64,000 nt of DNA from Hyperoodon ampullatus (GCA_949752795.1 OX457070.1:26684588-26748587), one strand, 5' to 3'; counted from the first letter of the stretch, positions 42,088 through 54,306 are shown. A program made the numbers and translations. The notes: generated from the letters alone by a model not told the origin.

Positions 42088-42156
42088 GGGCAAGGTCAAG
42101 GTTAAGTTCAGAGGAGTCTTTTCCTGTGTGTTATTTCATCTGGTTTTATTCCACAG

Positions 42157-42198
42157 GAAATTTGATAGTGACTCTTTGGCTCTTCTTCCCAAACTAGA
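42157..42198 (+). CDS. candidate in-frame EXOC6B microexon (alternative)
   Basis: Seen directly: the segment starts after ttttattccacag and ends before the strong donor gtaagc. It is 42 nt long and has no stop in the frame set by the preceding EXOC6B exon. If included, the AG left by the 41228-41273 exon plus its first G gives Arg, then KFDSDSLALLPKL, and its last two bases join the next exon's G to give Glu, so the 54594 exon is read unchanged. Correct phase at both ends, open frame and two good splice sites are unlikely together by chance, but a cryptic exon cannot be excluded. It lies about 70 bp beyond the end of an interspersed repeat. I do not recall this peptide from the reference protein, so whether it is used is inference. 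Confidence 0.45.
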
Positions 42199-42919
42199 GT
42201 AAGCATCTCCACCCTCTCTGCCCTGGAGTACCCTGTGGTATGATGGGGGTATGTGAAGCTATAAGATAAACAGGACACATCTTCCTGGAATGTTAATTTT
42301 AACTAGTTTTGAGGGAAAAAGTATGGAATTAGAATGTATTTAATACTGAAATAAGATTAAAAATATTGTGAATAAAAATGATAAATTCTCAAGAATTTTA
42401 AAGTTAAAGCATGAAGCATCAATATTTTTTGAATTTCTTAAGATTATTTCCCAGACTGCCTTCTCCCTGGGAGGATACATTCATATAAGAGAACATAGGT
42501 TGAACAGTATGAGAAATTCTGTTCAGTGAGATAGAAAGTAATATTATTTCCCTGATAACCTTTTTGTGAAGTTCTAAAATTATAGAAAATTACAGAGATT
42601 AAAAAAAAACTTCAGTATCAACTTCTCTGAATTAACAGATAGCAACAATTCCAGTTTTGATTCATATATATGTAAATATTTATGACATATATATGAACAC
42701 ATATGGACAGAAAGAGGTAAAGATGTACATTTAAAAAAATTATAGATAAAACTCATATGCCCTTCCTCAGTCCTATCCCTTTCCCTACTCCGTTGGGGAA
42801 ACTAGTATCATAAATTTGGTGTGTCCTTCTAGTCCATGTTTTTAATATCCATAAATCATATGTTGTATTTTGTGTTTTTAGAAACATTTACATGAATAGT
42901 TCTCAGTCCTTGTTTTGAG

Positions 42920-43050
42920 ATTCATTCATTCAATAAAAATGAATTGAGTACTTACTGTGTTGTTAGGCATTGCTCTTAGTGCTGGGAATATAGCTCTGAA
43001 CAAAATAGACAAAAATATCTGCTGTTGTGGGGCTTACGTACTAGTGGAGA
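42920..43050 (+). repeat. L2-like remnant
   Basis: TTCATTCATTCAATAAAAAT, TTAGTGCTGGGAATATAGC and GAACAAAATAGACAAAAA. Confidence 0.65.
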
Positions 43051-43598
43051 GCTTTTAAATTTATGTATAGAGATCTAGTTCACTTACTTTAATTGCTGTA
43101 TAGTAGTCCATTATATGAACAACCCACATTTCTCCTCTTAATTTGAGTGGCTGTCGTAAGTACTGTTCACCAGTATTTCTAGCTCAACCTTTTTCTGGCA
43201 CAAAGAGTAGGTTTATATGTCTTGGGCTCCTCTGAGCTGTATCAACACTGCACACTGAGTTGCCCTCCTATATTGTATCCTCCTTACTCTACTTGGGCTC
43301 TAATACCCTGTGTTATGCTTCTGTCTTCCCTGAATGCCCTCCTCATCCCTCTTTGGCTCTGACACTCCATGCAATGCTGCCTTCCTATACAGACAGTCTT
43401 ACCTCACTAGGTCCCTTGTATCCCGTGCTGGTCCATCTTACCCCTCACCCACCAGTATGAATGCTCTCATTTATTTAGGTCTTCTTTTATTTTTTTCAGC
43501 AGTGTTTTTAGTTTTTAGTGAATAAGTCTTACATATCTTTTGTCATATTTATCCCTATTATTTTGTATTTTTTGATGCTTATTTTAAATGGTACTGCT

Positions 43599-43709
43599 GG
43601 GGCTTCCCTGGTGGCCCAGTGGTTAAGACTCTGCCCTTCCAGTGCAGGGTGCATGTGTTTGAATTCTGCTCAGGGAACTAAGATCCCACATGCAGCCAAA
43701 TAAATAAAT
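43599..43709 (+). mobile_element. short CHR-like SINE (~110 bp)
   Basis: Sense copy GGGGCTTCCCTGGTGGCCCA… ending AAATAAATAAAT. The TSD AAATGGTA(C/T)TGCT is at 43586-43598 and 43710-43722. It interrupts an antisense L1 ORF2 remnant. Confidence 0.9.
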
Positions 43710-44990
43710 AAATGGTATTGCTTTTTAAATTTCAATTTTCAGTCATTTATTACCAGTATACTATTAAATTTGTATATTTATCTTGTATTCTGCAACCTTA
43801 CTAAATCACTTACTAATTCTAGTAGCATTTTTGTGTATTCCATTGGATTTTCTATGTAGCTGATTATCTTGTCTACAAATAAAGACAGGTATATTTCTTT
43901 CTTTCCAATTGGGATGCTTTCTTTTTGGTTTGTTTTTCTTGTTTTATTGAACTGGCTAGAGCCTCCAGTACAGTGTTGAATAGAAGTAGTGAGAGTAGAT
44001 ATCTTTGCCCTGTTCCTGATCTTAGGGGGAAAGCATTTAGCCATTAAGTCATATATGTTAGATGTAGTCTTTTTGTACATGCCATTTAGAAGGCTGAAGA
44101 AGTTCCCTTCTATTTCTAGTTGTTGAAAGTTTCTATCGGGAATGAATATTGTTTTTGTCAAATGCTTTTTCTATGTCAGTGAGATGATCATATGTTTTTT
44201 TAAAATTTCTTTTTTAGTTTATTAATATGATAAATTGTATTGAATGTTAAACCAAACTTGCATTCATGGAATAAATCCCACTTGGTCATGGTAAATTATC
44301 CTTTTTAATATGATGTGGTATTTGATTTGCTAAAATTTTGTTGAGGAGTTTTGTATCTATGTTCATGAGAAATACTTGTGTGTAGTTTTCTTTTTTGTAA
44401 TATCTTTGTTTGTTTTTGGTATCAGATTAATGCTGGCCTTGTGAATAACTTGGAAAGTTTTCCCTCTTTGGTTTTCCAGAAGAATTTGTGTAGTGTTGGC
44501 AATTACCCTCCTTAAATATTTGGTAGAATCTAACAGTGAAACCACTTGGCCCAGGAGATTTGTTTGGTTTTGGTGAGAAAGTTGTTAACTAAAAATTTAA
44601 TTTTAAAAATAAATACACGGCTGTTTGCATTTTGTGTTTCTTGAGTAAATTTTGCGTATTTGTATCTTTCAAATAATTTATCCATGTCATCTAAGTTTTT
44701 GAATTCCTTAACAAAAGTTATTCATGATATTCCTGTATTATTTTAACAGTGTAGGATCTATAGTGATACTTTCTCTTTCATTGCTTATGTTGATAATTTG
44801 TCTTTTCTCTCTTTGTTTCTGTCTCTGTCTCTCTGATTGTTTTGGCTAGAGGTTTGTCAATTTTATTATTTTTTTGAAAATGTAATTTAGGTTTTACTGA
44901 GTTTTTTTCCTTATTTTTCTATTTTACTGATTTTCGCTAGTATCTTTAGTATTTCCTTTCTCCTGCTTACTTGGGGTTTAATTTGCTCTT

Positions 44991-45154
44991 ACAAATTGAG
45001 TATAGTTGATTTACAATGTTGTGTTAGTTTCAAGTGTACATCAAAGTGATTCAGTTTTATATATATATATATCTCAATATATATCTCATATTTTCTTTAT
45101 CCATTCATCTCTTGATGGACACTTGGGTTGCTTCCATGTCTTGGCTATTGTAAA
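44991..45154 (-). mobile_element. short LINE-1 3' piece inserted in an older LINE-1
   Basis: L1 3' UTR text (TTGATTTACAATGTTGTGTTAG) jumps directly to ORF2 C-terminal text (TTTATCCATTCATCTCTTG), so the middle is deleted. The 12-bp repeat TAATTTGCTCTT flanks it at 44979-44990 and 45155-45166. No poly(T) remains at the left edge. Confidence 0.75.
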
Positions 45155-46336
45155 TAATTTGCTCTTTTTTAGCTTTATTAGGTGGTGGCCTAGGGCATTG
45201 ATTTTGGTTCTGTTTTCTAATGTAGCCATATAAAGCTGTACATTTCTCTCTAAGCAGTGCTTTGACTGCATCTTACATGTTTTCTGATGTTGTGGGTTTT
45301 TTTTTACATTTATTTCAAATATTTTCTAATTTCTTTTGTAATTTTTAGATTTTATTTTACCAACTTATTTAGAAGTTCATTGGTTAATTTCTAAATATTA
45401 GGGGATTTTCCAGATTTATCAAAATTCATTTGTAATTTCACTTCATTGTGTTCATAAATGTAAAATGTATGATTGCAACCTTTTATATTTTTTGAGACTT
45501 GTTTTACGCCCCAGCATATGGTCTGTTTTGGTGAAAATTACATACACACTTCAAAATAATATATATTGTTATTGAGGAGAGCATTCTTTAACTGTCATTT
45601 AGATATACTTGGTGTTGTGCAGGTTTTCTCTATCCTTATGATTTTGTATTTGTTACTTGTTGACAGAGGAGTGTTGAAGTTGCCTGTTATAACTGGCTTT
45701 GCATATGTCTTCTTTCTGTTCTTTCAGTTTTTGCTATGTGTATTTTGAAGCTCTCTTATTGGATGCATATACATTAAGCATTGTTGTATCTTCTTGATGA
45801 AAGGACCCATTTGTTATTATGGAAGGTTCTTCTTTATCCCTGGTAATCTCCTTTTTTTCTGAAATATGTGTTGTTTGGTATTAATGCAGCCAGCCACTGC
45901 TGCTTTCTTTTTAATTTTTACATTGTCTGTTTTTAATATCTTTTTTTCTAAAATATTCTTAACAGCTTCATTGAGATACAGTTTACATACTTTTCACTTC
46001 ATTCATTTAATGTATACAATTCAGTGGCTTTTAATGTAGTCAGAGTTGTGTGACCATCACCACAATCAATTGTAGAATGTTTTTATTTTTCACAAAAGAA
46101 ACTCTGAGCCCCCTGGCCATCAGCACACAATTTTCTCCTGTCCCCTGCCCCCCTTGCCAGCTACTGGGAACTAATGATTTACTTTATGTTTCTTCAGATT
46201 TGCCTATTCTGGATATTTCATATAAATGGAATCATATAATATATCATTCTTTGTGATTGGCTTCTTTCATTTAACGTAATGTTTCCAAGGTTAATCCATG
46301 TTGTACCATATATCAGTACTTCATTTCTTTTTAAAA

Positions 46337-46674
46337 TTTATTAATTAATTAATTTTGGGCTGCGTTGGGTCTTCGTTGCTGCGCATGGGCTTTCTCTAGT
46401 TGCAGCGAGCGGGGGCTACTCTTCGTTGTGGTGTGCGGGCTTCTCATTGCGATGGCTTGTCTGGTTGCGGAGCACGGGCTCTAGGAACGTGGGCTTCAAT
46501 AGTTATGGCACGTGGGCTCAGTAGTTGTGGCTTGTGGGCTCTAGAGTACAGAGTAGTTGTGGCGCACGGGCTTAGTTGCTCTGCGGCATGTGGGATCGTC
46601 CCAGACCAGGGCTCAAACCCGTGTTCCCTGCACTGGCAGGCGGATTCTTAACTGCTGCACCACCAGGGAAGTCC
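46337..46674 (-). mobile_element. CHR-type SINE, long form
   Basis: Antisense copy GGGCTGCGTTGGGTCTTCG… ending CACCAGGGAAGTCCC. It splits an L1 3' end; the L1 text continues on both sides. The TSD is imperfect (CATTTCTTTT against CATCTCTTTA). Confidence 0.92.
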
Positions 46675-47012
46675 CATCTCTTTATTTGCTTAATATTCCA
46701 CTGTATGGATTTACCACATTTTATTTATCCATTCATTAGTTGATGAGCATTTGGGTTGTTTACAATTTTGGGATTTTACAAATAATGCTGCTATGCATTT
46801 TTGTTTACAGGTTGTTGTATGGACATACGTTTTCATTTCTCTTGTCTATATACACCTAGGAATGAAATTTTGCTGGATCATGGTAACTCTGTTTAACCAT
46901 TTGAGGAACTGCCAGACTGTCTTCCAAAGCAGCTGTGCCATTTTACCTTCCCCCAGCAGCATATGAGGATTTGATTTTCTGTACATCCTAGCCAATACTT
47001 ATTACTGTCTGT

Positions 47013-47223
47013 TTTTTTTTTTTTTTTTTTTGCGGTACGCGGGCCTCTCACTGTTGTGGCCTCTCCCGTTGCGGAGCACAGGCTCTGGACGCGCAGGCTC
47101 AGCGGCCATGGCCCACGGGCCCAGCCGCTCCGCGGCATGTGGGATCTTCCCGGACCGGGGCATGAACCCGTGTCCCCTGCATCGGCAGGCGGACTCTCAA
47201 CCACTGCGCCACCAGGGAAGCCC
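47013..47223 (-). mobile_element. CHR-type SINE, ~200-bp form
   Basis: Antisense copy with poly(T) and head ending CCACCAGGGAAGCCC. The TSD TACTGTCTGT is at 47003-47012 and 47224-47233. Inserted in the same L1 remnant as the 46.3-kb SINE. Confidence 0.94.
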
Positions 47224-47300
47224 TACTGTCTGTCTTTTGATTATGGCCATCTTGGTGGGTGTGAAATGCTATCTCGTTGTTCACCTTCATTTTGAAATAT

Positions 47301-48600
47301 ATTTTTGATGGGCATATAATTCTAGGTTTATAGATTCATTAGTTCTTAAGATATCATTTTTTTTGTCTTCTGGCTTATGTAGTTTCTGAGGGAGAAGTAT
47401 ATGAACAGCCTAACTTTTTTGTCACTCTACTTAATGTGTCTTTTCTCCAGCTGTTTAAAAACTTTTGTCTGTATAATTTGTTCTCAGCAATTTGATTTTG
47501 ATATGCTTTGGTGTAAATATGTTTGTATGCATGAATGTGTGTGTATATTTATACTGCTTGTGGTTTGTTTAGTTTTTTTTTGAAATTTTCATAAAATCTG
47601 GAAGATGTTCAGATATTATTTTTCCAAACATTTTTTTGTCCTTTTTCCATCCTCATTCTGAGACTTCAGTTATATCTATGTTGGACAACTTCACGTAATC
47701 CCACAGGTGACTTGAGGATCTTCTTTTTCTCCAGTCTTTTTTCTCTGTGCTTTATATGGGAATAGATTTTATTGCTGTGTTTTCTTTTTCATTGTCTAAT
47801 CTTTTAATCTCATCCAGTGAAATTTTCATTTCAGATGATATATTTTTCATCGTTAGGAGTTCCATTTAGTTTTTGTGGGTTTTTTTTGTTGTTGTTGTTT
47901 TGCGACATGCGGGCCTCTCACTGTTGTGGCCTTTCCCGTTGCGGAGCACAGGCTCTGGACGCGCAGGCTCAGCGGCCATGGCTCACGGGCGTAGCCACTC
48001 CGTGGCATGTGGGATCTTCCCGGACCGGGGCACGAACCTGTGTCCCCTGCATCGGCAGGCGGACTCTCAACCACTGCGCCACCAGGGAAGCCCTCATTTA
48101 ATTTTTTATGTTTAATTTCTTTTGTTATTTTTGCATCTTTTAAAAATACCTGTAACAGAGCTCTAATTTCTGTTTTTATGTACTTCTTTGCTAGTTCTGT
48201 CACTTCTGGTATTTTGGATTTCTCTGAAGATTATTTTGTTTTTCCTAGTTACAGGTCATTTTTTGGTTCTTATCATGTCTTGTAAGTTTTGATTGGATAA
48301 TTATCATTATATTATGTTGTTGAGTGTCTGGATTTTGGGGAGCTTTTTTTTTCTTAGAGGGTGTTGGTCTTTGTTTTGGCAAATAGTTTAGTTGTTTTCA
48401 GATCCACTTGATCCCAATCCCATCAGACCCCATTTTTAAGCTTTGGTAGGCCCTCCTTCATTCCAGGGGTTGCTGGGAGTAGTGTTCATCTACTTTGAAA
48501 AACTCAGAAATCCCCAGGGACTCTTAACTTTGGCTGTTCAGAGTTCAGATGTTTCTCTGTCTTGTCTGAGCTCCTTGAAGTGTTTATCTTACATCTTGCG
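47301..48600 (-). mobile_element. degraded LINE sequence, antisense
   Basis: Pyrimidine-rich LINE-like text (TTCATTGTCTAATCTTTTAA, TTAGGAGTTCCATTTAG) continuing on both sides of the SINE at 47882-48093. The family is not resolved. Confidence 0.5.
47882..48093 (-). mobile_element. CHR-type SINE, ~200-bp form
   Basis: Antisense copy with a tail decayed to GTTGTTGTTGTTTT and head ending CCACCAGGGAAGCCC. The flanks (CCATTTAGTTTTT and TCATTTAATTTTT) form an imperfect TSD. Confidence 0.93.
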
Positions 48601-48603
48601 GCT

Positions 48604-48681
48604 GTCTGTCTGTCTCTCCTTCCTTGCCTTCTCTCCCTCCCTTCTCTTCCTTCTCTTCCTTCCCTCCCTTCCCTCCCTTCT
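48604..48681. repeat. CCCTT/CTTCC pyrimidine tract
   Basis: About 78 bp of almost pure C/T on the + strand with CCTCCCTT and CTTCCTT units. The GA-rich minus strand gives a low-complexity open frame that is not a gene. Confidence 0.9.
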
Positions 48682-48964
48682 TTATGCCTGTTCATGCAGA
48701 ATTTCACTTTTCCTATGCCCGGCCTAGTACCTAGCAAAGACTCAAGGGAACCCTTATGTAAATTTCTGCATCTTTTTTCTGCATTGCTTCCTTTTTTTTT
48801 TTTTTTTTTTTGGAATTCTGCTGCACAGTCTTAAGGTGCACAAACTTTCCTGAACTCCTGTCTCTGATGCTAACTCTGCTAAGTTGTTGGGCTCTGTTTG
48901 GGTTTTCTCTGACTGTGTCCATGATCTAGAAATCACATTCAGGCAGATAACCCAGATAACTATT

Positions 48965-49309
48965 TTTTATTTTACTTATTTATTTTTTGGCTGCGTTGGG
49001 TCTTTGTTGCTGCGCCTGGGCTTTTTCTAGTTGCGGCGAGCGGGGGCTACTCAACGTTGTGGTGCACGGGCTTCTCATTGCACTGGCTTCTCTTGTTGCG
49101 GAGCACGGGCTCTAGACGCATGGGCTTCAGTATTTGTGGCACGTGGGCTCAGTAGTTGTGGCTCACGGGTTCTAGAGTGCCGACTCAGTAGTTGTGGCAC
49201 ACGGGCTTTGTTGCTCAGAGGCATGTGGGGTCTTCCCGGAGCAGGGCTCGAACCCATGTCCCCTGCATTGGCAGGTGGATTCTTAACCACTGTGCGACCA
49301 GGGAAGCCC
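48965..49309 (-). mobile_element. CHR-type SINE, long form
   Basis: Antisense copy ending CGACCAGGGAAGCCC. The exact 14-bp TSD CCCAGATAACTATT is at 48951-48964 and 49310-49323. Confidence 0.94.
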
Positions 49310-49323
49310 CCCAGATAACTATT

Positions 49324-51539
49324 AAATTCACCTTGTTTGTTTCCCTTTTTTCAGAGATCACAGTTCTGTGTTACTTGATGTTCACTACGTGAAAGCAGTT
49401 GTTTTATGTATTTTAGCCAGTATTTTACTTCTTAAGAGTGAGAGTTCATGTCTGTTCTTTGTTATTCCTTAATGGCTGGAAGCCTAGTCATTTTTTTTAA
49501 AGCTATAAATACTCATTATACTACTAGGTTTTATGTTCCCTGAGGAAAGATATCTGACCATCTTTCTATCTCTAGCACATAGAAGGGATTAAATATTTCT
49601 TAATGACGCTCTTTAATTAGGAAAGACGCTAATATTTTCTGTGCGGAAAGCTTTTGTTTTATATTCTTATCATACTCTGAATTTTAAAAAATTTCTCATG
49701 GATAGTTGTAATCCACTTTGAAAGATTACTTATTAGAATTTTAAAAACCATTATTGCGAACGAGTTCCATACCATGACAAAAAAGTACCAAAATTTAATT
49801 TGCCTAGAATCAACATTCCTCTTCTCAGGATAGCATTCAACCATGTCTAAGTTATTCTGACCTTAAGTTATCCAATTTTTAGGATTATTTAGACGTCTTT
49901 TCCTGCCTTATTTAAAAAAATTTCTTGCTTTTATTTCATTTACTTTCTTTCTGCTCACATCTCTATTAGGGAGCCTGCATGCGGTGGGGGCAGGGGGAGA
50001 GCTAGCACATTTGGCTTTTGATTCAGTTTAGAGGTTGTCAAAAGTAATGTCAAAATCTTGTTTTAGATTTCCACGGCCCCTGGAAATAGAATTTTTTTCT
50101 TTTGGTGTCTGCTATAGAGATGTTTAATTGGCTGTCATTCTTTAACCTGTCACTGATATTGAAGTACACTAGGAATTTGAATGAATCTTATTGATCTGTT
50201 ATAGTTGGAGTATGAGTATGTTAGGGAAAGGACAATGGGGAAATAAAGTAACATTCTTTATTGCCAGAAATCACTGGGTTTTGTACTAATTAGCCTTGAA
50301 AAATGTGGAGTTATTTGACAGACCAGATGTTTTCACCATGCAGCCATGTGTCTCATCAGTGAATGTGCCTTGTGTCTGCAGGCAACATTGTTAGATTTTT
50401 CTCATTCTATAAACAATGTTCCAAAATATAACTAAACCCTAAAGTGTGTTTATCTTTTTGGCTTAATTTCTAGGTTTATATCCATTCTAAAGTTTCTCTC
50501 TAGAGGAAATGCATTTTATTGCACATAGCTCTTCGTACCTAATTGTAGTATAAACACCATTCTGTTTATACTAAACCATGTGAATTGTATTGTTTGTGAG
50601 TCTGTAAAATTTTAATAAAAGCAACCATTTCAGATTAAACTATATTTGTAATTTTATTTCTTAATTTAGGGGAAATAAATCTTTCTTCCCTTCATTTATT
50701 TGGACTAAGAGTTTGATTTTTGGAACACAGGAGGGAAAAACATAAGCAAAGAAAACAAGTAAATCCAACCTCTAATCTTTAGTGTTTGTGGTATTATGTG
50801 CATTGGAGTAAGAAGAGTTTAAGTATCTCCCATGGAATTCATTCTTAAAACCTGAAATAGAGCTATAAGTCTTTTACTTACAGGATCAAAACTGAGTTTT
50901 TCCTATACTAAATATGGGAAATGTGGAAATTAGGAAATTAAAAACATGAAGAAGAAAACTATTACCCATAATGTTTCTATCCAAAGGAAAGAAAAATCAT
51001 GGTTAACATTTTTGTATATATTTTCTTAGTCATTTTCTGTGTACTTATGTTTGTGTGTGTGCTTGTATTTAATACTGTGTAGCTCATACATACATACGTA
51101 TTCATAACTTACACATGTATAATATTTGTAATTTTGAAAAACATTATGATCATAGTTGTAAGTTCAATTTTTTTGAAATAATTTTCACTCAACAATATTG
51201 TAAGCACTTTGCTGTTTTATTATTCTTTGCATATACATATATACTAATGGATATATAATAATGCGTTTAACCAATTCCTTGTTAATAGACTTCTAGATTA
51301 GTTTTTTATTTGTTAATATAAATAACTACAGTGCAAGAGGCTTATACATATTTTTGTACATGTAATTTTTTTGTGGGGGAGAGTGCAGCTGTTTAGAATA
51401 CTTGTTTGGTGAAATTTTTAATTGAAAACGTGTATCATTAATATAAATATGTTCACCAGCAGGCTGTGAATTCTCATTTATTAAAACCCCTGATAATAAT
51501 ATCCATAATTTTTAAAGAAATCGTTGGCAGTTTGAGTGA
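49324..51539. other. no gene seen; SINE-free stretch
   Basis: About 2.2 kb without a recognised young insertion, unlike both sides. AT-rich and non-coding. Confidence 0.55.
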
Positions 51540-53650
51540 CAAAATTATATTTTTTATTTTCATTTCTTCACATCAGTTCAACTTTTTTTTTCGTGTTTGC
51601 CTTTTTGGGGACTCTTTTGTGGCTTTTCTTTGTTCATTGCTTTAAAAAAAATCCCTCAAGTTTATATGTTGCAACTAATCTTTGCCAGGTTGTTGTTTCC
51701 TCTTTATTCTTATTCTCTTTTTACGTATAACTTCTTTTGTTTTTACCTGTTCAACTGTATCAGTCTTAGTTTTATTTGTTCTCTTACGCTTATGGAAGCT
51801 TTCCTACCTATCAGATAAATATTGCCCCTATTATTATTATGAAATGTCCTTCTGTGTTTCCAGCAATATTTGTTGTCTTAAAATCTAATGTGTCTGATAT
51901 TAATATAGCCATTCAAGCACTTTTATGGTTACTTTTGGGGTATATCTTATTCTAGCTTTTACTTCAGTCTGTTTGTATCTGTGACTCTAAAGTGGTTTCT
52001 TGTAAGCAACATATAGTTGGATCATGCTTTTTATTTTATTTACTTACTTTTTATTTATTTATTTATTTATTTATTTATATTTATTTTTTTGAAGATGGGG
52101 ATAGGAGTTTATTAATTAATTTATTTATTTTTGCTGTGTTGGGTCTTTGTTTCTGTGCTAGGGCTTTCTCTAGTTGTGGCAAGCGGGGGCCACTCTTCAT
52201 CGTGGTGCGCGGGCCTCTCACTATCACGGCCTCTCTTGTTGCGGAGCACAGACTCCAGACACGCAGGCTCAGTAGCTGTGGCTCACGGGCCTAGTTGCTC
52301 TGTGGCATGTGGGATCTTCCCAGACAAGGACTCGAATCTGTGTCCCCTGCATTAGCAGACAGATTCTCAACCACTGCGCCACCAGGGAAGCCCTATTTTT
52401 TATTTTATTTTAGTTGCACTGTGCAGCATGCAGGATCTTAGTTCCCCGACCAGGGATTGAACCCATGCCCCCTGTGGTGGAAGCAGGGAGCCTTAACCGC
52501 TGGAACGCCAGAGAAGTCCCTGGATCATGCTTTTTAAATCCTGTCTGACAGTGTCTGCCTTTTGATTTGCCTGCTTATTAGTCCATTTGCACTTAATATA
52601 ATTATTAATATGGTTGGGCTTTGCTCTTTATTTTCGATGTTTTTCATGTCTTTTTTGTTCTTATTTATCTTTTAGTCCTTTTTTTGTATTAAATATTTTG
52701 TAGTATACTATTTTAATTCTTCCGTAAACCTTTTAATGTTGTATTGTTTGAGGTTTTTTTTAGAGGTTACTCTGTGGATTATAATCTGCTTCTTCATTTG
52801 TCACAGTCTACTTTAGGTCATTGCTCATGTAGTCTTGATGTAATATATAGAAGTAGTTTTGCTTCAACTTAGCTCCATTTCTTCCCTCTTCTTTTGTGCT
52901 ATTATTGTCATTTATATTATATCTATATATTTTATAAACCAAACAATACAGTGTTATAATCATTGCTTTAAAAAATATTGTCTTTTACTGATAGTAAAAG
53001 AAGAAAAGAGAAAAAACCCCACATTTATTCAGTCTTTTATATTTAGCACACATTTACTCTTTCCTATGTTCTTCATTTTTTTCCCTCTGAATTTAAGTTA
53101 CTATCTGCTATCATTTCCTTTCTGGCTTTCTTTAGTATTTCTTGTAAGGCAGATCTGCTAGCAAGGAATTCTCTTAGTCTTTGTTTATCTGGGAATATAA
53201 TTCATTTTCATTTTTAAAGGCTAGTCATCAGCTAATGGTTGGTCCTGGGTGCTCAAAGAAACTTGAGCTGAGAAAGGTGTCTACCCTTTGTTAGTGGACT
53301 TGTATGTGGGTTCGGGAGTGCATTCAAAATTTAGGCAAGTTTTCAAGTCTGCTGAGCTTTTATATTCTGCCAAGCCTTCTCCTATGTGCAGGCCTGCAGT
53401 CTCCTAGTCAGCCAGGGATGTGTGGAGTGCTTAGGCCCTTTTAGGTGTCCCCTGCATTTGTGCACAGCTTCTCAGTCAGCTAGGGATATTCAGAGAGCTA
53501 TCAGGTTACTCTATGGGTCTTTTATTTCCAGGACTTCCCTGTTAAGTTTTTGATTATTCCTCCAGTCTGCTCTTTGTTCCAACCTAGACGAACTTCAGGC
53601 CAGTAGAGCTGGAGGTTCCCCCCACTCTCTTCCTTTTTTAAAATGAGTTT
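51540..53650 (-). mobile_element. old LINE-1 region, antisense, split by nested SINEs
   Basis: L1M wording such as AAAATCTAATGTGTCTGATA, GGTTTCTTGTAAGCAACATA and CTTGTAAGGCAGATCTGCTA. The text resumes after the 52034-52520 insertion with the duplicated TGGATCATGCTTTTTA. Confidence 0.7.
52034..52520 (-). mobile_element. nested pair of antisense CHR-type SINEs
   Basis: One outer 16-bp TSD, TGGATCATGCTTTTTA (52018-52033 and 52521-52536), encloses two SINE heads. The short form at about 52411-52520 ends GCCAGAGAAGTCCC. A second copy at about 52126-52393 ends CCACCAGGGAAGCCC and lies in the A-tail side of the first. This fits insertion of the second into the tail of the first. The tail region holds a TTTA array at 52048-52080. 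Confidence 0.88.
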
Positions 53651-54105
53651 GCTACTTTTCCTAACAGCACCACTCCATATAGGATTTTCACCCTCTGCTC
53701 CAAATCATGTCAGCCCCTAACAGAAGAGAAGCTGCTGATTTTCCTGACAAGCCATAACCAATGATGGGGTGAGGGGAGGTGGAGAGGGTGATGGAGGTAG
53801 CCCCAGGCAAGAATACCACAGAGTCCCTCTCTATTTAGCAGTTTTCATGAATAAACCCTTCTCAATTTGTTGTTCTCCTTTCCAGAGTCCTTTCCAATTT
53901 CCGGAGTCTTGAAATGGTTGTTTGGGACAGTTTTGTCTAGTTTATATTTGCTTTTTGGGTAGAAGATTTGCTAAGCTCTTCTGTGTGCCATAGTTGGAAG
54001 TCTATCCTTGGGTACTTTATTTTATAGGATGATTTTTGTGACATTGATATGATCATTTTATATTTCCCTTTATTATTTTTTTCCTAGCAATGGCCTTTAT
54101 TCTTT

Positions 54106-54306
54106 TTTTTTTTTGCGGTACATGGGCCTCTCACTGTTGTGGCCTCTCCCGTTGCGGAGCACAGGCTCCGGGCGCTCAGGCCCAGCGGCCATGGCTCACG
54201 GGCCCAGCCGCTCCGTGGCACGTGGGATCCTCCCGGACCGGGGCACGAACCCGTATCCCCTGCATTGGCAGGCGGATTCTCAACCACTGCGCCACCAGGG
54301 AAGCCC
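54106..54306 (-). mobile_element. CHR-type SINE close to an EXOC6B exon
   Basis: Antisense ~200-bp form. The exact 14-bp TSD GGCCTTTATTCTTT is at 54092-54105 and 54307-54320. It ends 288 bp upstream of the 205-nt exon. Confidence 0.95.

Larger units (their letters stand above)
43480..45960 (-). mobile_element. old LINE-1 ORF2 remnant, antisense
   Basis: The minus strand at 43778-44161 still reads as the L1 reverse-transcriptase region (NPMEYTKMLLELVSDLVR, NLYDLM-like and KTRKTNQ wording), with further L1 text to about 45960. It is interrupted by a SINE (43599-43709) and a short L1 (44991-45154). Many stops; inactive. Confidence 0.8.
45961..47300 (-). mobile_element. LINE-1 3' end, antisense, split by two SINEs
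   Basis: 3' UTR-like text from 45961 and then ORF2 C-terminal text (ATCCATTCATTAGTTGATGA and TTTGAGGAACTGCCAGACTG). The same element continues across SINEs at 46337-46674 and 47013-47223. Confidence 0.8.

Noticed and set aside
43778..44161. 127-codon minus-strand frame as a gene
   Set aside because: It is a decayed L1 ORF2 segment inside a longer L1 remnant.
48504..48737. Gly/Arg/Glu-rich minus-strand peptide
   Set aside because: Translation of a CCCTT microsatellite-like tract.
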